64,000 nt of DNA from positions 177,636,920-177,700,919 of the forward strand of contig JAVMKO010000002.1 in NCBI GenBank assembly GCA_032164245.1, in the 5' to 3' direction. Below are positions 24,091 through 36,811 of the stretch, in pieces. Each line of letters starts with the position of its first letter. Positions within the stretch are counted from its first letter, which is position 1. Below the pieces are notes generated by a model, which was given only the letters and a program-made list of their open reading frames with translations, did no database searches and was not told where the DNA came from. Source of the DNA: Sternotherus odoratus. Taxonomy: Eukaryota; Chordata; Testudines; Kinosternidae. Made by a program: the position numbers and the translations under genes.

Positions 24091-25930
24091 TTGAGGTCGG
24101 TACCAAACCAGTTTTTTCACCTTTGGGGATCGTCGATAGCAAGTCATATGCATTTCATTCAAGTCACCACTGGCCATTTGTCCACATCACAAAAACAACA
24201 TTAAACTCAGAGAAACTGGCATCCACCGCTCAAGAGAGGTCTATGACTGGGAGAAGTGCGGCAGTTCAGGATTGAGACATGCTTTCTACATTAAGTAGAC
24301 AGATAATACTGCCATCAACGCCTGCAGAGTTTAAGTCTTCTAGCTAGTGACCAGCTAGATCCATTTTGCCTGTGTAACAATCAATCATTTGTGAAAGAGT
24401 TTGATGTATACTAAAAAAATAAAATAAAAAGCCCGCATTTCCATAAGTCTGCTATTAATAGTAGATTTTAGGTTTGTTTCTGCTAGTCATCATTGTATCT
24501 CATTTGGTTGGCAAGAAATGTTTGCTGCAATGAGGGAACAAAGGATATGAGTTTCAAGAGGATACAGAAACCTTCTAGAAATCTGGGAAAGAAAACAAAG
24601 CAAACCATACAATATGCCTTAATTAATCCTATTGGCACAGCCCTTCAGAGTATAAACAAGCCAGCAGACTGGTATTAATACACCTTAACTTCTTCATTGA
24701 AAAAACACCAGCTTTCCTCTGGGGAGCAGAATGGAAAAAAGTCTTCCTTCCCCCCCAGTGAAGTAGAGAACACTTCCCAGCAACTCTACAGTCTTGTTTT
24801 TACATTAATTTCTACTACTGCACATTTCCCTTGTAGTGGGGGATGGGGAGGACTCTTTTTTTCAATACTAAAACATTTTTCATATACCTCAAGATAGACA
24901 ATTAGATTAAAAAAATTCTAGACAAAGAGATGCCCTTTAATCGAACCTGGAAACAAAAACAAAACAAGACTTAACACTTACGGGAAAGGTTCAGCACAAC
25001 AGCAGTGATTCTCAGTAGTTGTTAGGAGGAGCATAGGATTTGCTTTGTTCTATGTTTAGCTTTAAATGCATTGAGCTCTAATCTACTCTAGAGAGAGTCA
25101 GCCTTTATAAGGTACTCACTAAAGCACTGGCCCAGGAGCAAAAGCACTTTCATCAGGAACTGCAGCAGCACTAGCTTGAGCAAAATTTCTTTCTAATGAG
25201 CTAAATCTAACATCCATCCACAGTGCAGATCAAGAACATACACATCTTGATTTTTAAGTTGTATGCAAGGTGTTGCTCACAACAAAATGTCCCTAGAATA
25301 TGTAAGGCAACAAAACACTCAGGATCTTGAACTTTTAACATATGATCTCAATACTGAAATAAGCCATTTTCGGGAAGTTCAGTGCCAAAGGAGAGTTCTA
25401 GGATTCCAGCTAGAAGAATTCTGATGGCCTCTGGGAGTAGAGAAGTATTGGGGGAAGGAGGAACACAGGAAGTAGTGACTCTTCAGCATGCCTCTCACCC
25501 CCAACTGGAGTTCCACAAAAGTTAGGAATGGCTGGGTAGAGGTTGGGGAACATCTGCCCTCGATTCTCTCCTCAGGACCCAAAAGATCTCCTTGCAGAAG
25601 TTAATGCTGCTAAGGGCAGTCTTGATTTCTGCTCCATATCCAAATACACTTCCAAGACAGGAGACTATATCAAAGGCAAAGCTAGGCTGCCTGGGGCAGC
25701 GCAGGCTGGACAATATCACAGGGCAGCCCTTATCACATCCCAGGAGGGTTCCCTATGGACCCTGGGGATAAGCAAGGACTGGAAGCTCTTCAAACTCATT
25801 TCCTAAATCTACTGATCAGTAAAAAACTTTGCCTAGTTCCTTAGGTTCTCTGACCTCCTCCCGTGCAAGATAGGATGGATGGCTCTGATATACCAGTAAG
25901 AACTCAAACCTTTTGTAACTCTCTCTAGAT

Positions 25931-26791
25931 CAGGGGTGGGCAAACTTTTTAGCCCAGGAGCTACATCTGGGTATTGTGACAGACCGCTCTCTCACCCCCC
26001 CTCAGGAACACGCAGGAAACCCTTTTTTGCTCCAACAGTGCCCTTTAATTTACAGTGCAGGACCCCACCACCAATATATACAGCTTAAAACAGCTCATTA
26101 ATATCCAGCTCAACAGCTTATTAATATCCAGCTCATTAATACACAGCTCTATGGACTCTATGTAGTCCAGCTAACAGTGATACAAACACACACAGCTCTT
26201 GATAGCTCATACAAACACACTCACCGCTCTGAATAGCTCAACCACCACCACCACACTGGGCTTTGTTCCTGGCAGCCTTATATCCCCCAGAGGAGGCTGC
26301 CAGGTGAAACTCATGCAGGCTGATTGGCCTGCACCTCAGGTGGCTAATTAGCCTTCCTGCCCGGGGGTTTGCAGAGGGCTTTTCTCCCTCTTAAAGGGGC
26401 AGCAGGGCTGGCTCAGGCCCTCCTGGCCAGCACCCTGCCACAGTATGGAAAGTGTATGGCAAGCCATGAATACTCATGAAATTGTAGGTTAGGGTACGGG
26501 AGGGGATGAAGGCTCCGGCTGGGGGTGCGGGCTCTAGGGATGAGGGGCTTGGGGTGCAGTTCCTGGCCAATGGGAGCTGCAGGGGTGGTGCTTGGGGCTG
26601 AGGCAGTGTGTGGAGCCCTCTGGCTGCCGCTACGCATAGGAGCCAGAAGAACATTCTGCTGCTTCCAGGAGCTGCGCAGAGTGAGGCAAGCCCTAGACCC
26701 CGCTCCCCAGTGGGAGCTCGAGGGCTGGATTAAAACATTTGGAGGGCCAGATGCTCCCCCCTCCTCCCCGGTTGTAGTTTGCCCACCCCTG
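25931..26791 (-). mobile_element. Non-autonomous hAT element with nested LTR, TSD CTCTAGAT
   Basis: The inverted ends CAGGGGTGGGCAAACT (left) and AGTTTGCCCACCCCTG (right) are perfect 16-bp partners. They are flanked by a perfect 8-bp duplication, CTCTAGAT, at 25923-25930 and 26792-26799, as expected for hAT. The interior is GC-rich and non-coding. A 468-bp LTR-like insertion splits it. A second copy of the family is at 39520-40035. Confidence 0.9.
25975..26442. mobile_element. Solo LTR-like insertion nested in the hAT element
   Basis: A 468-bp segment begins TGTGACAG and ends CTGCCACA, a near-perfect short inverted pair with TG...CA termini. It is flanked by the 4-bp duplication GTAT at 25971-25974 and 26443-26446. 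The hAT sequence is continuous when it is removed. The structure fits a solo LTR left by recombination of an endogenous retrovirus; no internal viral sequence remains. Confidence 0.75.
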
Positions 26792-27321
26792 CTCTAGATA
26801 TATCTAGGACAGGTCTTTTGTTGCAAAGAGAGACAGCAATAGTTGCTTACATTCTCCTGACAGCTGTCTGTAAATTTCACAAGTTCAACCCACTTCGCTG
26901 TCTCTTTAACCTATTTTGATCTAACATCACATGGGGAAAGTGGCAAAAACAAACAGTTGTAGCTGTTTAGTAGTCTTTATAATTAGATACTGATAGCTGT
27001 ACTCAAATGCCCTCATTGCTTTAAGCCTGCTTATGGGAGCCCTTAATTAACAAACAAACAGTGACAGGCTAAATGGTTCAGAAAAAAAATAATCAACAAG
27101 CCTGAACCAAAAACACAATCTGAGGTTTGGGGTGGGGAAGTGAAAAAGAGCAGGAGAGGGGAAACCAAAATCAAGAATTAACTTTTAGTTTACCTAAAAT
27201 CTTCATAGCCCTCTTCATTTTCTGCTAAGACTCAAAGCTGAAATATCTACAGGCCTCAGTTCTTCTAAGATACCCAGCTTGGGCTGAAAACAGTAAATAC
27301 TGGAAACCGATTTCCATACTA

Positions 27322-27715
27322 CCGTATTTTTTGGCATATAAGACGCCTTTTTAACCCCCAAAAATATTTGCAAAATTAGGGGGGGGCGTCTTATATGCCG
27401 AATATATGCCCTCACCGGGGAGCTGGGGCGGCTGCAGGTGGCCCGGCGGGGCGGCGCTTCCCGCCCGAGCCCACCCGCATGTATTCGGGGCCGGCGGGGA
27501 ACGGGAGCAGCTCGGGCCCCGGGGCCCCTGGGAGCGCCCGCCCGGCGGGGACGGGAGAGCGGCGCGCTCCCAGCAGCCCGCCCGCGCGGCGCTTTTTGTG
27601 TGTGGTGGTGGGGGTTTTTTTGTTTTTTTGTTTTTTTTTTTTGTGTCCGGCTTTTTTATTTAAAAACTCGGGGGCGTCTTATAGGCCGGAGCGTCCTATA
27701 GGGCGAAAAATACGG
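27322..27715. mobile_element. MITE with CCGTATTTTT ends
   Basis: The left end CCGTATTTTTTGGCATATAA and right end (inverted CCGTATTTTTCGCCCTATAG) are flanked by TA on both sides. The inner GC-rich section (27410-27600) and a T-rich tract resemble the core of the element at 60013-60665. A TA target suggests a Tc1/mariner-like element. It has no transposase. Confidence 0.7.
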
Positions 27716-28494
27716 TACATATTTCTAAAAGGCATTAGTTTAGTCTAGTTACCTTAACAGAAGCTCTGAAGCATCCAAGATTCTCCAAACACTATTAATA
27801 AGCCCAAGATGAGGTTATATGTAACAGTTGGTCCACAGCAGTAAAAATTCACTATAATGACTACAGAAAGTGGTAAGTCAAAGCCAGACATTGTCAAATG
27901 TGAGAGACTACTCAAACTCTGCTGAGATTGTGTCTGTCTACACTGGGAATTTTAACAAAAAAGTTATCCCCTCTGGTAGGTTGCGACACTAGGTATAGAC
28001 TGCCTTCTGGTTCCAGCTGTGGCGCTCAACACCATGTTGTGTAGACTTATGCTAAGCATGTTTAATTGCCACAATGCTAAAAGAGCTGCTGGAGCACCTA
28101 TGGGGTTCTGACTGGCATAGACATTAGCAAGAATTGGAATTTTTTTCCCCAGTATAGACTAGACCTATAAAGGCATGAGTCCTCCATATATTCAAGTTAC
28201 AGAGAAACAGAACCTCCCACCCTTTAATTTGCACGCAGAAGATCAGATACCCTGACTAGGAGATTTCTGAGTCTCTATACTTCTGGTAAATGTACTAAAT
28301 GTCTCTAATCTCTCACCACCACAAAAAGTCAAAGCAGCATCTTTTTTTGGTTCCAGGCTCAGACTTTAAGAGCCAAACTACCAAGTAATGAGTTGCAAGA
28401 CTCCAGTGGCACAAAGAATCACAGAATCGTAGGACCGGAAGGGACCTCAAGTCATCTTTTAGTCCAGTCCCCTGCACTCAAATATTAACTAGAT

Positions 28495-29049
28495 CAGTGG
28501 GCCACAAATTTTTCAGGGTCACTCCCCCACTTACCCTACCTGCACCCCCACCTTGGAGCCAGGAGCGGGACCCAGATCTGGTATGGGGGCGGAGACTGGG
28601 GCCACAGTTGGGAATGGGGCAGGGACCCGAGTTGTGTCCATTGGCCAAGGCTGAGGGTGGGGCTGGGAACAGAGCTGCAGCCAGGCCACAGTCCAGGGCA
28701 GAGGTTAGGGCCAGGGCCAGATGCAGGACTGGGAGCGGAGTGGGGTTATATGGCACTTGGGGGGAGACAGATAGCTCAGTGGTTTGAGCATTGGCCTGCT
28801 AAACCCAGGGTTGTGAGTTCAATCCTTGAGGGGTCCATTTAGGGAGATGGGGCAAAAAAAAGTTGGTCAGGGGACAATACTAGTGAAAGCAGGGGACTGG
28901 ACTCTATGACCTTTCAAGGTCCTTCCAGATCTATAAGATAATACAATATATGGAGATAATATAATATATGTATATTACCCTCCATGGGAGTTGGCCTTGA
29001 CCCCTCACCCGAACATTCCTCCACATGCCCCACAGATTGGGGATCACTA
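28495..29049. mobile_element. Non-autonomous hAT element inserted in CR1
   Basis: The ends are CAGTGGGCCACAAA and GGGGATCACTA (imperfect inverted pair). The flanks AACTAGAT and ATCTAGAC agree at six of eight positions, consistent with an aged hAT duplication. CR1 sequence resumes exactly at its right border. A tRNA-derived SINE lies inside it. Confidence 0.7.
28757..28950 (+). mobile_element. tRNA-derived SINE with CR1-like tail (turtle Cry type)
   Basis: The head carries an A box (TAGCTCAGTGGTTTGAGCA) and a B box (GTTGTGAGTTCAATCC) in tRNA spacing. The body ends in GACCTTTCAAGGTCCTTCCAG, the CR1 3' signature, which implies movement by CR1. This agrees with published cryptodiran turtle SINEs and is the best single pointer to the host group. 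It is not a functional tRNA gene because the cloverleaf 3' half is lost. Confidence 0.85.
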
Positions 29050-30356
29050 ATCTAGACCATCCTGGAAAGGTTTTTCCTCGGTCATTGGAGATTTTTAAGA
29101 GCAGGTTAGACAATCCATAACCTGCAGAGGAAATTTATTCCAGTGCTTAGCTACCCTGACAGTTAGGAAGATTTTTCCAAATGTGCAACCTTAATTGCCC
29201 TTGCTGCAATTTAAGCCCATTGCTTCTGGTTTTATCCTCCAAGGTTAATGAGAATTTTTCTCCCTCCTCCTTGTAACAACCTTTTATGTACTTGAAGACT
29301 GAGGAATGACAGAATAGCTTTCACCAGACTGAAAAAACTGGGGTTATTTAATCTTCCCTCAGAGCTCTTGTTTTCTAGACCTTGAATCATTTTTGTTGAT
29401 CTTCTGTAGACTTTCTCCAATTTTTCTACATCTTTCCAGAACTGGACACAGTACTCCAGCTGAGGCCTAATCAACATGCAGTAGAGTGGAAGAATTATTT
29501 CTTGTGTCTTGCTTACAATACTCCTGCTAACACATCCCACAATGTTGTTTGCTTTTTTTGGCAAGTGTTATACTGTTGACTCATCTTTATCTTATGATTC
29601 ACTATGACCCCCAGATCCCTTTCTGCAGTACTCCTTCCAGGTGTTTGAAAATTGATTGCTTAATTATTTGTTCCATTATCTCTCTAGTACTGAAGTTAAG
29701 AAGTCATCTTACGAAGTCCGTAATTCTCCGGGTTATTCTTATTCCCCTTTTTATAGATGGGCAAATATAGTGCCATTTTCCAGGCCTCTGAAATCTCTCC
29801 CATGATTTTTTTTGAAGATAATCACTAATTAATTACTCCTTGAGTATTCTAGGATGTATTTCATCAGGTCCTGGTGACTTGAAGGCAGCTAAGTTGTCTA
29901 GGTAATATTTAGCTTGTTCTTTCCCTAGTTTAGCCTCTGATCCCATCTCATTTTCACTAGCACTCACTATGTTAGAAGAGGTGCTCTGAGCAATCCGACT
30001 AGAGAAGAAAAAACATGTCAGTAAACAGCACACAGCTGTTTGTTCGGTCTGGCAAAGTAGCAGAGATTTAGATTATGAATAACAAAACCTCTAGGTGGAA
30101 AATTCATAAATCCCTTTCAGTAGTGATGAAACATTACCATAAGGAGACGACAGGTTAGAGCGGATATAGCTGGATATGATGTAACTATAGTTTCTTGCCA
30201 AGCTTCCCACTGTGATATTTAGCTGGTGTCCATATTATTCCATCTCCTCAGTCATATCAGAGTGAATTAGTATAGTGTGTGAAGAGCAAAACCAAGGAAC
30301 ACCTTTTACGCAACTTGTATGCTCATCACAATTATCACCGGGCAGCAACTGCTTTT

Positions 30357-30650
30357 GGGCTTGTCCTCACGGGGGGGGAGAGGGGAGGAAATCAACGGCA
30401 GATACGCAACTTCAGCTATGTGAATCACGTAGCTGAAGTTTGCATATCTGCCGCCGACTTACCGCTTGTCCCCACAGCGGCGGCAGTTGGCAGCGCGCTC
30501 CCCCATCGACTCCAGCTTGCGCCTCCCGGAGAGCTGGAGTTCCGGAGTCGACGGGGGAGCGCCAGGCGATTGATTTATCGCGTCTTAGTGAGACACAATA
30601 AATCGATCACCAGAAGATCGATCTTCGGCACCGCTAGTGAAGACCAGCCC
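30357..30650. mobile_element. Harbinger-like MITE with three internal hairpins
   Basis: The ends GGGCTTGTCCTCACGGGG and (inverted) GGGCTGGTCTTCACTAGC resemble the ends of the autonomous Harbinger at 51241-56053 (GGGTATGTCTTCACTAC). Three successive palindromes fill it: one around 30395-30450 (arms with ACTTCAGCTA/TAGCTGAAGT), one around 30490-30562 (CGCTCCCCCATCGACTCCAG and its complement) and one around 30567-30610. Confidence 0.75.
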
Positions 30651-31995
30651 ATAATTACAGCTGTAAAACATTCTGTTATACACATTTTCTTACACCCATA
30701 ACCTTCTGAGAAATCACCCATGGCGAAGATGGTTAAACCTTTCCAGATTTGGTCTCTGTCTAAAAGGTGAAAGTTATTGCTAAGTCTGAACCAATTTCAC
30801 CGCTGGCCAGTATTGTTGTAAAAAGAATAGCAACATTGCTCCTTACAGCCAAGAAATTTCACTCATGCTTGTTAGGAAATAAAGAGCAGCTAGAGATCTA
30901 ATCCACTGCAGCTAGAGAGCCAGGGGGCAGGGAGATGTGGGGATTGGGAGGGATTCCCCCCCTCTCCTATTTTATATCCACCACCATCCTCTCCTCCCTG
31001 AAGAGCATCACTCTCCTGGAGGAGCAAAGGGAAACTGCCAAGACCCTATCCCTCTCATGGCCCTTTGGGCAGCAGAAACTGACCAGTATCCTCTCAATTT
31101 CAGGTTTTACACTAACAGGTACAGTATTTCCAGAGTCTTTCCCTGCCCCACCAAAAGAAAATATAGGTCTTACAAAAGAGGCCAGCTCAACAATAGAGAC
31201 TGGAGAGTTTCATTTAGCCACAGCACAAATGCAGCAAGGGAACAGCACTGGAAGTCTCCACGTTTATCTTGCCATTGTGCCTGTAACAGCCAGCATTAGG
31301 GATGAGAGGTTAATTAAATTCTTATGACCACGGAAACAGTAAATGCCCCATCCCTATAGGCCTAAGTGAAGGTCAGATTCAGACATCTTCACTCACACCA
31401 AGTACTCCACAAGTAACTTAAATGGGACTACTTATGGAATAAGATGTTATTTAACATGAGTATCAAAATCTGGTGATCATTATTAATCCTGTGTTTCTCT
31501 GCTAGAAAGTTACCTACCATGTTATGAACAGATTTTGCTTATTACTGTATTGCAAGGCAACTAGATAGTGACCTCTACTTTCATATTTGGAAGAGTGCCT
31601 CAATTGCCACCGGATACCACATTCAAGAATACATTAAGATAGTGTAATAGATTACAAAATATAGTAGGTACTAAATATAACTCAGGAGAAATTTTTCTTT
31701 ATCATCAATGCCTGGTGAAAATAAAACAAAGGAGAGGGTAAAGTGTATACCATCACACATTAGCAGCTGACACTTGAAAAATTTAGTATCAGTAATGGAA
31801 GTTTTTTCAGAAATTATATAGAGAAAATTTCAGATCTAAGATTAGAATATGGAAAGTCATTTGAAAAACTGTGGAGAGAATTCAGTGAAGTCAGGTTGCC
31901 TCTGAAGTGCTCTGACTGTGGCGGTGGAGGAAAGCAAACATTTTACCTCTGTTTGACATCAATTCTGAGGTCATAATCCTAAACTTGACTTTAGG

Positions 31996-32393
31996 TGGGA
32001 ACAAACAGCAGGAGTAGATGAAATCAAAGAAAGATTCTCCTTTCACAAAAGTATTTACCATTATAAAGAGTGAGTGAAAAGGAATAAATTATTCTGATTA
32101 GAATAAACCAAAATCTCTTTACCTTGGGGTAGACTCAGACTAACTGCATTGACTTTAGTGAGTTAGTCACTTCTGTTGGGGCTACTCATCTGCATAAGGC
32201 TAAACAAGTATACATTTACATGATTGGAACATTACCTTAAGAAATGTTAAGTCTGAGTTTACCCCAGGGTAAAGAGATTTTGGTTCATTCTGATTAGAAT
32301 AATTTCGGTGTTCCTCTTCACTCACTCTTTATAATAACTATTTTCATGAAAGGAGAATCTTTGATTTCATCTGCTCCCACTGTTTAGTTTCCA
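31996..32393. repeat. Old long inverted repeat
   Basis: The left arm 31996-32141 and right arm 32250-32393 are reverse complements with scattered mismatches and small indels, separated by about 108 bp. Shared strings include AGATGAAATCAAAGA, TATAAAGAGTGAGTGAA and CCAAAATCTCTTTACC. There is no coding frame. It looks like an ancient hairpin-type DNA repeat. Confidence 0.75.
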
Positions 32394-32822
32394 TCTGAAG
32401 TTAATTTTATATTATTGACATCAAATTTTTCACAGCAATCAGCTGTTATCAAACTGAGGGTTATAACTTCAGCTAACGATTAAGCAGCAGGAGCAGACAA
32501 ACTATTAAGACAAAAGACCTTGTTTTCATACATAGGCATTCTGTAAGAAGAAAAAATATAGAAGACAATGTATATACAAAATTAGATATACTTTTAAGCA
32601 ATATTTCACATTTTTCCATGAAGCAAACCCATCAAAATACCTTTCATGAAAAAGATTGCAAAACAGTATAAGAAAAGAGACAATTTCTATCAAGAATACT
32701 TATAGTAAGGTTCTGACATACATAACATTTGCTGAAACGAAAGTTTGCAACAGAAGAGACTTGTTGGTATAGGATATGCCAAGACAATGCAGACTTAGGT
32801 GGATCCCCAATATGTTTGATTA

Positions 32823-33765
32823 CAGTAACTCCTAGCTTCATATTGTAGTTATGTTCTTGAAAAAAATGCGACTTGAAGCAAAACGATGTTAAACTAATCC
32901 AATTTCCCCAAAAGAATTAATGTAAATGGGGGGGGTTATGTTCCAGGGGGGAAAAAATTCACCAGACAAAAGACTATATTTTATACACACGGTACAAATT
33001 TTAAAACAATTTAATACTGTACACAGCGATTATGATTGTGAAGCTTGGTTGAGGTGGTGAAGTTAGAGGGTGGAAGAGGATGGGATATTTCCCGGGGAAT
33101 GCCTTACTGCTAAATGATGAACTAGCTCACACTCTACAAGGCAGTATGAATGGAGGGAGGGGAGACAGCATGGCAGACTTACACCCTGTGACATACACCC
33201 TGTGAGAGAGAGAGAAATGTGCATTACCCCTTTAAGTACATTGCTTTGTTAAGTAGATCAGCAAGTTGAGACAGCAGCTGCTCCCAAGAAGCTCTCTCCA
33301 TCTTGAGCCCTGTCATGTTGTTCCCTCCCCCCCTTGGAGATGGGTAAGTGGGGTGCAGAAACAAGGGGGAGGAGAAGGACGACACCCTGACATTACCCCC
33401 TTCTCCCGCTCACAGCAAGCGGGAGGCTCTGGGGAGCAGCTCCAAGGCAGAGGGCAGGAGCAGCACATGGCAGTGGGGAGAGAAACAGCTGAACTTCCAG
33501 CAATTGATCACCTGCTGGGCGGCTGCCAACACTGGGAACTTAGGTGAGCAGGGAGCTGATGGGGGCTTGTAACCCTGGTGGGTGGCAGCCCCCCACCAGC
33601 TAGCTGCAATGGGCTGTTCTTCTTGGAAGCAGCAGACAAAGCTGGCAGCTCCTAAGCAATGTTATAAGGGATCATTGTACAACTTTAAACAAGCATGTTT
33701 CCTAATTGATCAGTAACGTAACAATGAAAGAACGTTAACAGGACGACTTTACATGAGGAGTAACT
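32823..33765 (-). mobile_element. Mariner-like non-autonomous element, copy 3
   Basis: This is the same family as 9968-10947 and 47888-48656 in the opposite orientation. It begins with TA then CAGTAACTCC and ends TGAGGAGTAACT. AAACGATGTTAAACTAATCC and GGTGGTGAAGTTAGAGGGTG are shared, inverted, with copy 1. No transposase is seen. Confidence 0.65.
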
Positions 33766-34088
33766 ATCTGCTTTGCTATGCTGTGCATGACAGATTGTTC
33801 CTTAGGTTATTTTTCCTGCTGGTATATGGAACTAAATTTTTCAACAGCCACAGAAACATTACACTTTCTCTGTAAAATTTTAAACTTGACAAATCCAGTT
33901 TCCATTTATTAATCTTTTCCCACACTATACCTGGACTAAAATTGAATTCTACATTACATTTGTCCAAGAGCTTAAGTCTACAAACCTAAAATTATAAATA
34001 TGTGATGATTATTAATACAGCCATATGAGGGTGTCAGGCACTTTACAAACCAAGTAAAATACATTGTCCTTAGTCCAAAGAATTCACA

Positions 34089-34430
34089 ATCTAATGCCTT
34101 GTCTACTTTCCAACTGCTTTGCTGGCATAGCTACACCAGTATAGCTATACCTGCAGAGCCACCTAGTAGACGCAGATTATGCCAACAGAAGGCATTTTTC
34201 TGTTGGCCTATAATGCCACTTGGGGAGATGGTATTATGCTTCCCCAACAGAAGCACTCATCTGTCAGCACAGCTGTGTTTGCACTAGAAATTTGGCTGGC
34301 AAGGGTATGTCAGCTAAGGGGTGTGGGTTTTTTTTAATTTGTTTATTTTTAAATACCTCTGACATAGCTATTCCAACAAAACTTTGTAGTTATACCTATC
34401 CTAAGTTTAAATTGCACTACAGGGGATAGG
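34089..34430. mobile_element. Probable non-autonomous DNA element
   Basis: It starts near CCTTGTCTACTTTCCAACTG and contains GGCATAGCTACACCAGTATAG and later ACATAGCTATTCCAACAAAA. This is typical of the TACAC/GTGTA-rich MITE group also seen at 39020-39240. The ends are too diverged to fix. Confidence 0.35.
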
Positions 34431-34448
34431 AACAGACAAATGAAAGGT

Positions 34449-34543
34449 AAGTCGGCTGTAGATATGCCAAATTCAGCTACATTAATAACGTAGCTGAATT
34501 TGGCATATCTACAGCCGATCTCCCCCCTAGTGAAAGCCAGCCC
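34449..34543. mobile_element. Truncated Harbinger-like MITE with perfect 29-bp hairpin
   Basis: Arms at 34452-34480 and 34490-34518 are perfect 29-bp reverse complements around a 9-base loop, ATTAATAAC. The right end (inverted GGGCTGGCTTTCACTAG) matches Harbinger-type ends, while the left end is missing. Confidence 0.7.
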
Positions 34544-36744
34544 AGAGATGGGACTAGACTGCTCATTTGAGATTAATTCTCTGAAGATACCACGAAAGGG
34601 GGCAAGGGAAGAGAACTGTATAGTACCAGATCATTTCAAAGCCATGCATGGGTCATAGCTTATCACACGACAGTGAAAGAAAGAATAAGTCGTTTACTGA
34701 CAATGTTGTCTCCTGGAGCAGTGAGATGGAGAAGTGGATACCTGCACAGTCCCAGTGCTTCAGCTACCTGACACCGCTAAAAGAAGGGAGTAGGTTTGGT
34801 TCTAGAAAACTAAAGCACTGTATGTTACTAGAACACAGGACCTATGGGCAGGGTCCCATGTCACAGCAACAGAATTTGCAACATAAAAGTAAAAGCTCAT
34901 GCGGAGGAACAATTAAGTTATATCTTGCATTTAAGGTTGTGAAGAAAGCCTCCCTTCCCAAACATGAACCAAAATGTTGTTTTTCCACGTGCACAGACTG
35001 AAACAGTATTTGAGAAGGGTGAATCACTGAATTCATGTAAGTTATGTTATTTCTGAAGCCTAATTATGTCAGTCTAATGTCAAGATTACTAGCTATGTCA
35101 CTGCTAATCATTTTAGCAGATACTCAGCTACTGTAATTATCTCTCAGTCCTAAACTACATCTCAGCCCTTGTGTGAAAAGACTTAATAGTCACCTACTCA
35201 GATGCTTAGGCCTCCAGTTTACTCCCAATAATTTCTACATAATTAATACCTATACATGAGTAGCTATCTCTATAAAAATCTGCAGCACACTGAAAATTAG
35301 GGGCAGAGTAAGAGAATGAACGATATAAAATGGACTTTTATTGGTGATAATTGTATTAATTTCAGTAAATATCCATTTTTTAGTTTACCTAAATCATTCA
35401 TACAATGAGAGATCTGCCATATTGGAAAGCTAAAGAAATCCTGTTCCTCCTACCACCTGATACGCTGGGCCTTGACTATAAACATGAAGTCACTAATAAC
35501 CCTCTCCCACAAACCTGCAGACATCTAGAATTATGTGGGTAGGACTACCAATTTCTCCCCCTTTTCCCTTGTCTCCTCTGAACAGATTATGTACTTGATA
35601 TTGGCTGTTTGTCATATTTCTGGAGTTTAGTGGTTGTTCTAGTTGATGGCACATCTTTCCCATTTTCTAAAGGTTTCCATGAACAATCTCTCTGTTCCTA
35701 AGGTTTTCATTGCATGATTTTCCCAACCTTAATTCTTTCTTTCAGACAGAGCTACTTCATCCTCTTGTATAGCTTGGTTGCAGTTAACAGGATCCATCTC
35801 TTAGCGTGACTCATCACTTAATTATAATGCACCTTTATGCAAGACTCAATGATCTGACATCAGGATACCTCAGTTCAGGAGACTGATGTTCCGAGGCATA
35901 TGCCTAAAGTAGATCATCCTCTTGCAATAAAAAGGAAGAATTTCCAACTTCCAAAGCTCCATGAAGCACAGAAACACATGGCTGCCTATAAGCAAGATTT
36001 ATTTCATGTTGTAAGAATCACAACCAATTTATTTTTCCTGGCAGAGTTTCCTTTGTTCTTGGGAACTAAATATCAACAGAAAAGTAATACAGTATTTAAA
36101 AAAAAACTTTCACCAAGAGCTTCCTATGTAACAAATAAATAAAAAGTTACTATATGAGAAGAGCATATGCATATCCTGTGCTGGATTGTGAACAAATTGA
36201 ACAAAAGAAAACTGCATCGTTGTATACTTACAAATCACCAGCTTTCTTCTTGACCATCACATCTAGCTAGCCTATCACCTATTTATTCTGGTTAGGTTGT
36301 ATGTGTCAGTAAGGCCTTAATCCTGCAAAATTGAACCACATGGACAGATGCTTGCACTCTTATGGATCCATTGAGGACTAGGGCCTAAATCACGCTATTC
36401 TTATATCAGTTCTGTGACACAAATACATAGCATCCCTTCATCACACTTGCCTTGTTCCACCATGCCCCAACATAAAAAAAAAACAATTATATAAAAAGAA
36501 TCTGTACCACATACGGACTGTAGGGTTAATATACATACACACACACAGTCAGACCCCGCAATACTGCATTGATCGGGATCTAAAAACAAAAACACCCCAA
36601 AAATTGATCTCTATAAACGCGGGGTCGCAGTATTGAAGGGTTCCGCTGCATCAAAGCAGTGCCTGCCACTGACATCGGGAGCCAGCCGCACCGTAAACGG
36701 ATTTCTGCTATCGTGGGGCATGGTATTCCGGCGTCCGACTATTT

Positions 36745-36811
36745 TAATATATCTCTATCTCGATATAGATCTCTCTCTATCGATATCTATCAATATCGAG
36801 AGAGAGAGAGA
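36745..36811. repeat. Palindromic GATA/GA-rich simple repeat
   Basis: TATCTC/GATATAGATC units and CGATATCTATCAATATCG form overlapping inverted motifs, and the tract ends in a GA run. Confidence 0.8.

Larger units (their letters stand above)
28415..30003 (-). mobile_element. CR1 retrotransposon, interrupted and internally deleted
   Basis: Read on the minus strand, the 3' end lies at 28415 (the CR1 tail, in reverse AATCACAGAATCGTAGGACC). ORF2 C-terminal sequence lies at 29232-29564 (RPQLEYCVQFWKDVEKLEKV, MIQGLENKSSEGRLN) and an upstream RT fragment, SPGPDEIHPRILKE, near 29840. The RT palm between them is missing, with the deletion junction near 29560. A hAT element at 28495-29049 splits the 3' region. 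Confidence 0.85.

Noticed and set aside
28767..28840. tRNA gene
   Set aside because: A and B boxes are present but the 3' half of the cloverleaf is lost and a CR1-like tail follows; it is a SINE.
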